From: Hymenoscyphus infarciens
Taxonomy: Eukaryota > Ascomycota > Leotiomycetes > Helotiales > Helotiaceae
Length of the DNA stretch: 24,178 nt
Reading direction: 5' to 3'
NCBI GenBank assembly: GCA_001414345.1
Contig: LLCB01000541.1
Coordinates: 1-24,178 of the forward strand
The position numbers and the translations under genes are program-made. The notes under the pieces were generated by a model, which was given only the letters and a program-made list of their open reading frames with translations, did not search any database and was not told where the DNA came from. Within the stretch, counting starts at the first letter, position 1. Every line of letters starts with the position of its first letter. This document shows positions 8,061 through 17,571 of this stretch, piece by piece.

Positions 8061-8339
8061 AGAATATAAGACGACTTCGACGATAATATCTTAATACTAT
8101 ATACTTATAGAGTAATAGTAATAGATGTCTCTAATAACCTCTATAAATAACTTCTTATATCTTCTATTAATTAACTACTAATTTTTAGAGAAGTCCTGAT
8201 TAACATAGCCCTCGTAGTAGTAGTAATAGAACTAAATAACCTTAAGAGAGCTAAGTTTAACCTTTAAATAGAATAGCTACTTAATACTAGATACTCTTAC
8301 TACTATACTACTAACTGCTTCTTATTTACTAAGTATAAG

Positions 8340-8460
8340 AAATTACCTAATATAAAGCTAATTATAGGTATTAGTAGCTTAGTATATACTCTAGTAGATA
8401 TTAACTCTATAAAAATCTTTACTAAGACTAAAGTTATTCTTCTTCTAAACGTTTACTATA
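8340..8460 (+). pseudogene. Copia protease relic
   Basis: The text VYTLVDINSIKIFTKTK from 8382 corresponds to the Copia protease active-site region (L-D-T-G-S followed by HxFT). Gly and Thr codons are altered (GATATTAAC) but the Asp codon remains. It is in the same frame as the gag zinc knuckle and the integrase text downstream, suggesting one gag-pol frame originally. Confidence 0.6.
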
Positions 8461-8699
8461 TCTTATAGCTAGGATATAACCTTATCTTAATAAGATAACT
8501 AGAAGAAAAAGGCTATAACTAGGGCTAAATAAAGAAACTCTTTAGACTTTAGTTTAATATTAGCTAAGAGTGATTTACGTCTATAAAGTAAGATAATATC
8601 TACTCCTTAGATATATAAAAGCTATTCCTAGTTTTTATCTCTATACTAGACCTTAAGAGAGGACCTAACTATAGTATTATAGCGCTTATAATATACTAA

Positions 8700-9660
8700 C
8701 AAATCGCGATAGTAGTCTATAGCCTAGACTCTAGGTTACTACTTTAATATAAGTAACTTAGTTATCTAAGGGAATTAAATATTAAGAGACTACTAGAGGT
8801 TCTAGTTAGTATAGACTTTAATAAACTCTTAGAAGATTATAAATTAACTTACTAAGTATATATCTTTAAGGCTATAAAAGCTAAATCTACGTATAGGAAT
8901 TATATTAAACCTAGCTAGTATATACTAGACTTAGTATACTTTAATCTTTATAGCCTAATTCCTATAAACAGTAGCCTAGAAGAGCGTTACTTTATATACG
9001 TTATATATGATAAAACTAAATTTAGATATACTAAAGCTTTTAAAGGAAAAGAGGAAGCTTTTAAATTCTTTCTTAAATTTAAAGTACGCTTTAAGCGTAA
9101 GAATACTAAAATTCGCTAAATATAAGCAGATAAAGAAGAGCTATTCTCTTTAGAACTCTTCTAAGAACATTATTAAAAAGAGAGTATTATAATTAAGCTA
9201 ATAATTATCTACTATCTAAGCTAGAATAGAGGAGCTAAAAAATATAGCTAAATACTCTAGTAGAAAACGTCTACTCTAATATATATCTTAGAGATTCTAA
9301 ACAACTAATAGCCTAAGGTTATATAGACTATATAATACCTTACTAATCGTAGCTTATATTAATTATTAGAATATAAAACACTTTATAAAGCTATTAATAG
9401 ATATATCTCTAAGAGTTACTATCTTCGTACTCTAGAATCTAAGGTATAGACTATAGTCTATAATTAGATATAAGAGAAAGAAGCTTAAAATTAGAGTAAA
9501 TAAGAGTATATTAATCGGATATAAAAGAGACACTATTTATAGAATACTCCTTTCTAATAGTAAGATAATAAAAGTAAGCGATGTTTATATTAAGAAACGT
9601 ATACCTACTAACTTTAACTTATATAGTATTAAAAGATACTACTCCTTATTAGAAAGTAAT
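8700..9660 (+). pseudogene. Copia integrase relic
   Basis: Readable text in the gag frame runs through FIYVIYDKTKFRYTKAF (about 8988-9040) and KEEAFKFFLKFKV. A damaged catalytic core follows, then NRGAKKYS near 9220 (where Copia integrases have QNGxAERxxR) and LLEYKTLYKAINRYI at about 9364-9408. Near 9475 the frame moves by one base, after which KLKIRVNKSILIGYKRDTI (from 9484) matches the conserved Copia segment K...R..KGILVGY just after the core. The enzyme would have inserted the cDNA into the genome; here every block contains stops. Confidence 0.75.
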
Positions 9661-10199
9661 AAGAGTAGCTATAATAACGAACCTTACTAAAAGAAGCTTA
9701 TACTAGAAAACCTATTAACACTAATAAGAGTAATAGTACTAACCTTATAAAGAAGAATAACTACTAATAGTACTAATAACTATACCTTCGACCTCTTTAT
9801 AAGAGTAGTATAACTAGCGAAATCTAGCTCTATACTAGCGCTATAACCTAAGCTATAGCTAGCGCCTCTATAATAGATTACCTAAAGCGTTACTAGAGAA
9901 TAGGAGTTCTAGGAAATATATAACGCTTTAAGAGAAGTTCTAAGTGTTATCTTTCTAGCTTTAGTAAATAATTAGAAATATACTATAGTAGAAGCATTAT
10001 AAGTATAGTAGGTTATAAATACTAATATTAGTAAAAGCTCTAATAGCGAATTAATACTACTACCTAGCTTTAATAATAAGGAAGAAGCCTAAGCCTTCTT
10101 TACTAGATACGTCTTTATAGATACTATAAGACTAATAAAGCTCTATAAACCTAAGACCTAGTAAGAAGCCTACTAGAGTAGCTAGTAATACTTTTAGAA

Positions 10200-11000
10200 A
10201 CTAGCTATCTAAGAAGAATATAATTTACTAATAGATAATAGTATATAGAGAATAGTTAGTTACTCTAAGAATTAAAAAGTCTTATATAAGTAATTAGTAT
10301 AGTAGTATAAAAGAAGAGACAACAGTAGTATTACTTGCTATAAAGCTTACTATATAATTAAGAGTTTTAAATAAAAAGAGAGAATCGACTTCTTTAAGAC
10401 ATTTATATCTATTATTAAACCTATAAGCTATAAGGTAATCTTCGCTATTATCGCTATCTTAGATTAGAAGATCGAATAAATAGACGTTAAGACTGCTTTT
10501 CTCTATAGAAATATTAATATTAATATTTATATAGAATAGCTAGAGAGCTATAACGATGGGACTAATAGAGTATATAAGCTTAAGAAAGCCTTATATAGTC
10601 TTAAGTAAGTACTCCGAGTCTAGTATACTATACTAGTAGACTTCTTATAAACTATTAGCTTCTTATCTATCGACTAAGATACTAGCGTCTTCTACTATAG
10701 TAATAGTACTATTATAGCTATTTATATTAATAACCTATTAATTACTAGACTTAATAAAAAGTATATTAAGGAAATTAAGAAGGCTTTAAGTAAAAGGTTT
10801 AAAATAGTAGACTATAGCTTCTATCTAGATATAAAAGTAGAACGTAACTATACTAAAAGGTTATTAAAACTATTATAATATAGATACCTAGAAAAGGTCT
10901 TAGAAGAGTTTAAGCTTAGTAATACTAAAAGTATAGACACTTTAATAAAGACTTTATTAAAGTATATAATCCTATTAGAAGCGCTCTATAAAGCTATACT
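10200..11000 (+). pseudogene. Copia reverse transcriptase relic
   Basis: Strong family text in one frame (codon starts at remainder 1): ITCYKAYYIIKSFK, then IDFFKTFISIIKPISYKVI, then IDVKTAFLY at 10480-10506. The last is the Copia hallmark QMDVKTAFLxG with its first catalytic Asp still present. Further on are VYKLKKALYSLK and the YVDDLL box, now TAT-ATT-AAT-AAC (Y-I-N-N) at 10723-10734, both Asp lost by G-to-A change. Stops are all TAA/TAG at positions where the family has Gln or Trp. This is the clearest diagnostic of the element. Confidence 0.93.
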
Positions 11001-11640
11001 AGAATTTAAACGTAGATACTAATCTATTATAAGCTCTCTAATATATACTATACTAAGTACTTAACTAGATATAGTATATATTATATTAGTTATAAGCAGG
11101 TTTACTTTTAATTCTAATAAGTACTATATAATAGCTGTAAAACGTATTCTATAGTATCTTAAAGAGACTTTAAGCCTTTATCTAAGCTTCTAAGGACTAT
11201 TAAAAGAACTCTAAGAATATACTAACGCGGACTAGGTAGAGGACTACGATATAAAGAGATTAACCTCTAAATACGTCTTTAATATTAGTAGTAGAGCTAT
11301 TAGCTAGTTATTTAAAAGATAAACAACTATTATACTCTTATCTTATAAATTAGAATATATTAAGTAAACCCTAGCTACTAAGGAAGTAGTATAGCTATGA
11401 AAATTCCTTAAGCAAGTCTACTATAACTAGTATATATCTCTTATAGCTATAGTAATCTTCTATAATAACTAAGGTGTTATAGCTCTTATTAAAAACTCTA
11501 GAGTTTACTACGTTTATATAAAGTATATTAATATTTAGTAGTATTACTAGTATAAAATAATTAACGATAAAATAGTTAAGCTATAGTATATCTCTACTAA
11601 AAAGTAAGTAGTCGACGGTCTTATAAAGTCTCTTAACTAA
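11001..11640 (+). pseudogene. Copia RNase H relic
   Basis: It continues in the RT frame: SIISSLIYTILST, then IILVISRFTFNSNKYY, an eroded DADW-type box (TNAD) near 11220, and LATKEVV near 11370. The C-terminal signature ISTKK-VVDGLIKSLN (11596-11637) corresponds to STKEQxADGLTKxL. A TAA at 11638-11640 sits where the polyprotein normally ends and may be the original stop. The domain would have degraded RNA in the RNA-DNA hybrid. Confidence 0.9.
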
Positions 11641-11879
11641 GCTAAATTCATTATATTTTAGAAGTTAATTAGAGTTCTCTAAGATCTATTTTTCCTAATT
11701 ATAGAGGAGTTACGTAATAATACCTAATATTATAAATTCTAATTATAGATAAAATATCTCTTTACTATCTAAATTACTATAAAGCCTAATAGCTCTAACC
11801 TAAATCTTAGCTATATATAATATATACTTAAAAAGTTATAACCTTATATATCTATTTATACTAACTATTAGATTTTTAG

Positions 11880-13560
11880 CTAGCTATCTAAAAAAAGCAA
11901 CTTTAGTAAACAGATATATATATCTAAGCCTCGCCTATATTCTATATAACCTCTTTATCCTCTTTTATTTATAAAGCTCTACTTATTATATTAAGACATA
12001 TCTTTACCTTAGTAAAGCTACTAAACCTTGTCTTAGATACTAATCTACTATATATAACTACTAAATATACTAAAGACTTCGATAATTAGTATATATAAAG
12101 TATTAACTCTCTTATACTAAAAGTCTTACTACTAAGTATACTTAGTAACAAGTCTACTTTTAAAGATATATATATATATTAGTAGATACTACTAGCTAGT
12201 AATAAATACTATAAACTCTATTATCTAAGCATCTTCGCTAATAAGCCGCGATTACTATAGTAATCGTCCTACTACTCTATTAGCTTTACTAATAGCTAAG
12301 AAAGAACTAACTATACTATCTCTAATATATAGAAATTTAAAGTCTTCGCTAACTTTCTAGAAGAGCCTCTTCTTAAAAGCTAAAGAGCTTACCTAGACAT
12401 CTTCTATACTAAAAGCGAAAAGCTAGTTATAAACCTTAACTAGCGTATAAGCCTATAGTACGTCTAAGACGCTATTCTATAAAAGTAAACCCTTAGTTTT
12501 TAACTACTTATTATTAATATAAATACTACTAACCGCTACTAATAGAAACAGGTTCATAAACTAGAGCTAATAGGTATATAGTAGTATCTTATTAAATATA
12601 TTAAGATAGAGAGAGGACCTACTACTAAGCGTACTCTTAACTCTATATAGATACTTAGTATATATAACGTAAACCTAAGGAATTAGAATAGCTAATATCT
12701 ATATAAGATAATAACATAGTTCGTAGACTAGCTTTATCTTAACTAAATAGATAAATAGCCTTAGACCGACGAATATCTATAGAGTAAACGCTTTGCCTTT
12801 AGTATTATACTCTCTAGACCTAGGTCTATTAAGTCTTTCAATAGTAGTTACCTTATAGTACTTAAAGAGTATAAAAGCCTATATAGCTAAAGCTAAAGTC
12901 GTACCTCTAGTATAGTATCTAGTAGAGCTTCTAGTTAGGGATTAATATACTAAAAGACATCTTAGTAAAGTTACTTCTATCTTACTACTATAAGACTACC
13001 TAGCTTAGAAGCTAGGCCCTTATTACTAAAACGTCTCTAACTTAAAATACTACCTCTACTATATTAAGAGACTTCTATACTTATATCTAAAGCTATTAAG
13101 ATAGTACTTAGGCTATTAGCAGGTGAAGTATTAATAGTAGAACGACTTCTAAGATTATAGCAACTAAGAAAGGTAAATAGTAGAGAATATCTTATCTATA
13201 TAGATAACTTAATAAAGATAAGAGTTAAGCTTAGTACTAATATGTCTAAAGAATATAGTACGACTAAGCTATATACTAGTATACTTAAATACTTACTAGA
13301 ATATATAAAGTATAACCTAAAATAGAGATCTAATCTATACTAGATCTCGGGCTATACTAGTGAAGCTAATACTATACTAAGTAACTTAACTATAAAAGAC
13401 ATCTTAGTATATACTACTAACGGAGAATTTAAGAATAATAATAAGGCTAACGTGTTAGTATAACTTCTAGAGAAGTTATAATACTCTTCTTTTCTTTCTT
13501 CCTTTTTCCTTCTTTTTATATTTATAACTAAAGAAGTCTACTAAGTATACGTAACTCTTA
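11880..13560 (+). pseudogene. Extra dead frame between Copia RNase H and 3' LTR, product unknown
   Basis: One frame (codon starts divisible by 3) reads as protein for roughly 550 codons, with only TAA/TAG breaks and no frameshift noticed. Readable pieces include SSFIYKALLIILRHIFTLVK (near 11965), VFANFLEEPLLKS and AYLDIFYTKSEKLVINLN (12340-12440), SIILSRPRSIKSFNSSYLIV (near 12805), LSTNMSKEYSTTKLYTSI (near 13215) and TIKDILVYTTNGEFKNNNK (13391-13450). None resembles gag, pol or a chromodomain that I recognise. Plant SIRE-type Copia elements have an envelope-like frame in this position, but no signal peptide or membrane segment pattern is evident. It could instead be a captured host gene fragment or another element inserted before RIP. 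Confidence 0.6.
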
Positions 13561-13763
13561 GTTATATAAAAACGACTAAAGAAGTCTATTAGAAGAAGCT
13601 TCTCTTTATAAGCTCTATTTATATATAGCTTAGAAGAAGGAGATAATTATAAGCCTTAGTATAACTAATACTTATTTATTCTTCTCTAGCTCTTAATCCT
13701 TCAAAGGTTTTAGCTATAGGTTTATTAAAGATAAGATAGTATAGCTTTAGAAGTCGTAGAATC

Positions 13764-13772
13764 GAAGAGGAG
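13764..13772 (+). promoter_or_regulatory. Polypurine tract of the Copia element
   Basis: GAAGAGGAG directly abuts the 3' LTR, the expected place for the plus-strand primer, and fixes the element's orientation as plus. Confidence 0.75.
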
Positions 13773-13925
13773 TATTAAATATCATAGTATATACTCTCTA
13801 TAATACGTTATAATATTATCTTTCTAGCCTTTTAAATTATATACCTATATAAGAAGGGGAGTATCTCTCTAAAAGAGACTTCTTAAGTAATATAATATAG
13901 GTTCTACTTACTATACTATTTAATA
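13773..13925 (+). repeat. 3' LTR of the Copia element
   Basis: 153 bp, matching 6193-6345 with about a dozen differences that are nearly all C/T or G/A transitions. Starts TATTAAATATCATAG and ends ACTATTTAATA, followed by the target duplication AGGAA. Confidence 0.9.
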
Positions 13926-13930
13926 AGGAA
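13926..13930. repeat. Target-site duplication of the Copia element (right), AGGAA
   Basis: Pairs with AGAAA at 6188-6192, one transition apart. Confidence 0.65.
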
Positions 13931-14251
13931 GACTAAAAGATAGAGCTAGGTAAGAAGAGGTATTAGAGAGAATAGAATAGAATAGAAAGTATATAAGTAA
14001 AAAGTATTAAAATAAGTAAAAAGCGATAAAAAGTATTAATATTATAGACTAATTTAAGAAGTTTTAAAAATAATATTATTATTAAAGCTGCTAAAAGACG
14101 AGTTATTATACCTAAATTACGTATTATTCTAGTAGATTAGTAATAACCTAATTCTCTTTATCCTACTACTTATCTTCTAAGTTCTTTTAAATAGTACTAA
14201 ATTAAGTACTCTACTAGGTACTTGATTTACTATAGTAAAACCCTTGTTTTT
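13931..14251. other. AT-rich flank, nothing coding
   Basis: Right flank of the Copia insertion. It contains a short GAATA repeat (AGAATAGAATAGAATAG near 13969) and otherwise RIP-like sequence. No gene or element end could be supported. Confidence 0.5.
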
Positions 14252-14347
14252 ACTATTCCCTCTCTCTTGAATAAAATATAGAGTATATAGACATTTAGTA
14301 TAGTATAGCGGCTATGCGCTTATATTTTATTTAGAGGGAGGAATAGT
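14252..14347. repeat. Imperfect inverted repeat, MITE-like, about 96 bp
   Basis: ACTATTCCCTCTCTCTTGAA continuing to TAAAATA (14252-14278) is mirrored by TATTTTATTTAGAGGGAGGA continuing to ATAGT (14323-14347), with a loop of about 44 bases containing GCGGCTATGCGC. The arms differ by one or two small indels and substitutions. No flanking duplication was established. A small DNA-element remnant or a structured regulatory sequence is possible. Confidence 0.5.
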
Positions 14348-14880
14348 AGGTACTAATTAGAGACTAATATTATATACTTTTCTTAGGTAGCACTACTCCT
14401 ACTAAATCTACTAATAATACTATAAATATATTTGAGGCTAGTATATACCCTGTCTAGCCTCCCTTGTAGACTGGGAAAGGCTACTCTGATACCTTAGATA
14501 GGAAAGAATAGATAGAATAAATTTTAGAATAAGATCGGAGTGGCTAGGAGAAGTGATATATTAGAATAGGATTAGGCGGGATAGCCTTAAAATAGAGGTA
14601 GGAAGGAGAAGGATCGTCAAGGTAGGATAGGATAACAGATTAGGCGGGGAAACCCAAAACACTGAGAATAGGAGAGAATGCTCTAAAAATAATATACTTA
14701 CCAGTAGCACCCAGAAGTTTACCATGCCTGAATGCCTCTCTCACCCAATAGATGACTCTTCCTTAGGACAGGTGAGTGGAAATATATTATAAGTGTAAGG
14801 TCAAGGGACGTGGTATTAGCATTCAAAAGTGTCGAGTGGAGAATTAGGTGTTTATTACTACAAGGAAAGAACTATCTACT
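14348..14880. other. Low-RIP intergenic DNA without a gene
   Basis: From about 14430 CpA and TpG reappear (CCCTGTCTAGCCTCCCTTG, TGCCTGAATGCCTCTCTCAC). G-rich stretches such as GGTAGGATAGGATAAC occur at 14550-14660. No open frame of useful length or recognisable protein was found. It may be the native upstream region of a lost gene read to the right. Confidence 0.45.
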
Positions 14881-14971
14881 ATACGTAGGAGGAAGTATAA
14901 ATACCCCAAGAGTGAGCTAATCTCAATCGGTTAGTCATTACAAGAGTGAAAACCTAATACAATAACAAAAC
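14880..14971 (+). promoter_or_regulatory. Promoter-like stretch with TATAAATA
   Basis: TATAAATA at 14896-14903 lies about 70 bases upstream of an A/C-rich leader (CAATAACAAAACATG at 14960-14974) that resembles a fungal 5' UTR ending in a start codon. But the sequence beginning at that ATG is the antisense of the catalase relic, so no real product follows. It may be the promoter of a gene whose body was lost. Inference only. Confidence 0.3.
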
Positions 14972-16060
14972 ATGTTCGCCACCGGGGAAATAAAGCGAGT
15001 CAAATTCTCATTCCTTCGAAAGGATGAACAGGACTAACACTCTTTCCGCTAGAGCTCTTGGCGGGCTGTCGCTTAGGCCCGATGGTAAATGGGAGAGCTC
15101 TAGCGGCGGTTAAAGAACCTTTGACAGCCTCGTATTCGGATGCAATCATCCGGGTTTCAATAGTTGGCGGTAGTCCCATATTCTCGGGGGGTAAACTCAA
15201 ATTGACTTGAACCCTTGGCAGTTTTCACATGATTTGGGCGTTCTTCCTTGGTGGGAATTGGTCCACCTACTTTTCGGCGAGTGCTTGAGCTAACTCCAAG
15301 GATATGTCGCTAAATCGCTGCACCATAGGATTGAGCTCAAAGCTTAGAGCATTGAGAATGTGCGATCTTTCAACCGAAAAGTTGCGCCCGGGAGAAAAGT
15401 TCAGAGAACTTAACAGAACGAAGCCGTGGTTCCATTGCCACCACTGGAACACATTATCATCCGTTTTTATAAAACCTGCTCCTGACAACCAAGAATAGAA
15501 GTTCCAAAATAGGAACAGAGGCAAAAATCTGCAAACATTTCTTAGGATAGTTGACATAGGCTCCCTCGGAAGCTTTGGCTAGTGGGAATATCTCTATGTC
15601 GGCTTGGCCAATAGTTGACTTTCCCCGTAGTGATCTTGTGTAGCATCTGACCATCGCGATGATTGTTCATAACTGGGCAAATTGGTCTATTAACAGGCAA
15701 TTCTTGCCAATTAACCCCTAAGCGAGAAAGTTCAGTAACGAAATAGGAGAAGTTGCGGCCCTGAAGAAGCGGAGCATCGGAGAATCCAATGCCTGGCACA
15801 ATATGGGCGGTACAAAAGGCTGACTGCTCGATTTGTGTGAAGTATTCATCGACGTTCCTATTTAGTTCCAGTTCTCCGATGTATCTCACCAGAAGAGCTT
15901 CTTCTTACCACACTTTCGTTGCATCGAGGAAGTCGAATTCAAATTCGTCCTGGAGGCTCTCGGGGCAAACTTAAATCCCAACTTTCCATGTTAGAAATGC
16001 ACCACTCTCAATGGCAGTGTGGAGAGACTTGCGGTGAAAGTCTAGGTCCTGTCTAGCTAG

Positions 16061-16108
16061 CTTTTGAACGGTTAGTAATTACCGGTATAAATGAGCATTG
16101 GGGGTGAC
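16061..16108 (-). other. Catalase intron within the ALK-DFHRK segment
   Basis: Donor-like GTCACC (16108-16103), branch TTACTAACC (16078-16070) and end CAAAAG (16066-16061). Removing these 48 bp gives ALK-LARQDLDFHRK, which matches catalases, where the unspliced text has an extra stop. A CAG at 16051-16049 is an alternative acceptor but would delete four conserved positions. Confidence 0.5.
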
Positions 16109-16275
16109 CTTCAGTGCTTTATCCTATGCCAAGGATTGCACTACCAAGGTTAGTGTGGAATGAAACTTTACGAATGGTCGAACTCCTTTGTTAGTCAAGG
16201 TAAAGGTATTCACACCAAAACCTTGAATCATTCTATATGACCGAGGAATACCGCGATCACACATGGCCCGCCTAT

Positions 16276-16350
16276 CTAGAGGTTAGTGTTGAATTTTTTG
16301 AGTTCTGAACGAGCCCTCGTCGATTTTACGATGGGGGAAATACAACTTAC
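16276..16350 (-). other. Catalase intron after HRFM
   Basis: 75 bp with a consensus donor GTAAGT (16350-16345), branch CTAAC (16286-16282) and acceptor CTAG. The exon after it has about four extra bases before GCCATGTGTGATCGC, which shifts the frame. Confidence 0.75.
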
Positions 16351-16447
16351 ATGAACCTATGTGTTCCTTCCTTATGTAGAAATTGGAAATCCCAGAAATT
16401 GTCATAAGCAGTTGGTGCTTGAGGAATCTCGTTGTCGGGCTCGGGTT

Positions 16448-16492
16448 CTGGAGAAAAGTAAGCTAAATTATTTAATGTGAAAATTCATTTCC
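16448..16492 (-). other. Catalase intron after KFPDVVYAG
   Basis: About 45 bp. The acceptor CTCCAG (16453-16448) and an upstream AGCTTAC branch-like site are clear. The donor reads GAAATG, so the GT appears lost. Removal joins DVVYAG to EPEPDNEIPQ, as the family requires. Confidence 0.55.
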
Positions 16493-16928
16493 AGCATATA
16501 CAACGTCGGGAAACTTGATAGCATCTTAGACAAAGAAAACCGGAATATCGTTCCCTATAAGAACCCAGTTGCCATTGTTAGTATAGAGCCTTTGAACAAT
16601 TAGCTTTATTTTCTCAACAATAGGAAAGCCGAGTAGAGGTATAGTTTAGATTACTAACTTAATGGCAAATCCGCGAACATCTCTAACTGCATCTGCACTT
16701 CCTCATGAACCTAGCATAGTAGAGAAGCGGACGAAGACTAGTGTTGTTCGAGAGGTATCTATAAGAATGCCTGTATATGTAATGTTCTATAAGGTATGAG
16801 CGGGGGCAAACCCACGTTATTAGACTTTATATATATGCACTTTCATAAAGCTTAAATGTTCCAAAAGCACCAGTCCCACGAGCGTGAACCACTTGTTCGG
16901 GAATACGCTCATGGTCGAATTTCATAAT

Positions 16929-17117
16929 CTATAAGCGCATTAGCGGACTATTCAGAAATCTACACTAATTGATCGTGAAAGATCATCGGTTATCGTTGTA
17001 TTACTCGAGTTGTATAAAGTATTATAAGATAATGTAATATATTATCCTAGAAGCTTTAGAACGATCAGGAACCTAACTTCCTAATTATTCTAGATCTGAT
17101 TAAAGAGTAGCACTTAC
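16929..17117 (-). other. Catalase intron, N-terminal
   Basis: Donor GTAAGTG at 17117-17111 follows SREK, and the acceptor TATAG is at 16929. The next exon resumes IMKFDHER, so family alignment supports removal. At 189 bp it is long for a fungal intron and may contain decay or an insertion. Confidence 0.6.
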
Positions 17118-17553
17118 CTTCTCTCGAGAGAAATTGTTCTCTAATAATTAAGAACCTTGTCGATCACCTATGCTAGCAGAGAACCACTTATCGTAAGTGC
17201 TTTACTTAACTCAAAGTCACTAGTAAGAGCGATTTTTGAAGATGTTTCATAGGTATTAGGCTTTATGTCGATAATCTTCTTAATTGAAGAGAAGGCTATA
17301 GACATAGTCTCTTCTACCTCTTTCGTAGCTATATCTTTGAGAACGGCTTATATAATTACAGAGGCGCTGATTTATAGATTAATTGAAAACTAAATAGAAA
17401 GAGCCGACTCGTAAAAGAAGAGAAGAAAATAAATAGACGTATAAGAGACGTATTCAAAAAGTATTAATAATTATATTACTATTTTTCTAGTAGAGATAAG
17501 AATTTAGAACGCCGAGCTCTACGAATAAAAATAAAAGGATTTCAAAGGCTATA

Positions 17554-17571
17554 TAGTAGTAATAGTAATAG
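17554..17571 (+). repeat. Six consecutive stop codons, probable RIPed polyglutamine tract
   Basis: In the gag frame the triplets read TAG TAG TAA TAG TAA TAG. Six CAG/CAA codons converted by C-to-T at CpA give exactly this, so a short glutamine run near the gag N-terminus is the simplest source. Confidence 0.6.

Larger units (their letters stand above)
6193..13925 (+). mobile_element. Full-length dead Ty1/Copia retrotransposon, 7.7 kb
   Basis: Two 153-bp LTRs, TATTAA...TTAATA at their ends (RIPed TGTTAA...TTAACA), bracket gag, protease, integrase, reverse transcriptase and RNase H relics in the order typical of Ty1/Copia (integrase before RT). A primer site, a polypurine tract and a 5-bp target duplication are all visible. 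Every domain is riddled with TAA/TAG, and key Cys, His, Asp and Gly codons are converted, so it cannot be active. At 7.7 kb it is longer than the usual 5-6 kb because about 2.1 kb, including an extra dead frame, lies between RNase H and the 3' LTR. The LTR copies differ almost only by transitions. Confidence 0.92.
14969..17305 (-). pseudogene. Large-subunit catalase pseudogene
   Basis: Minus-strand relic of a fungal large-subunit haem catalase, which splits hydrogen peroxide to water and oxygen. In order: N-terminal text KIALTSDFELSKAL and DKWFSASIGDRQG (about 17240-17160), [20 protein letters not shown] with the catalytic His at 16884-16886, GNDIPVFFV with the catalytic Asn at 16550-16552, [42 protein letters not shown], the haem-ligand segment GRNFSYFVTELSRLG (Tyr at 15743-15745), NRPICPVMNNHRDGQM, and SDISLELAQALAEK. 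The C-terminal flavodoxin-like domain follows: LTAARALPFTIGPKRQP, then FDSLYFPGGEHV. It is dead: stops at 16526-16528 and 16124-16126, frameshifts near 16270, 15590, 15270 and 15005, and the last 50-60 residues missing. Key catalytic residues are unchanged. The precise start is uncertain; an ATG lies at 17303-17305. Confidence 0.93.

Noticed and set aside
14972..15040. Plus-strand gene starting at the ATG after the promoter-like leader
   Set aside because: The frame ends after about 20 codons, and its sequence is the exact antisense of the conserved catalase FPGGEHV segment.
15000..15974. Several overlapping open frames of 61-115 codons on both strands
   Set aside because: The minus-strand ones are consecutive pieces of a single frameshifted catalase. 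The plus-strand ones are their antisense shadows with no family resemblance.
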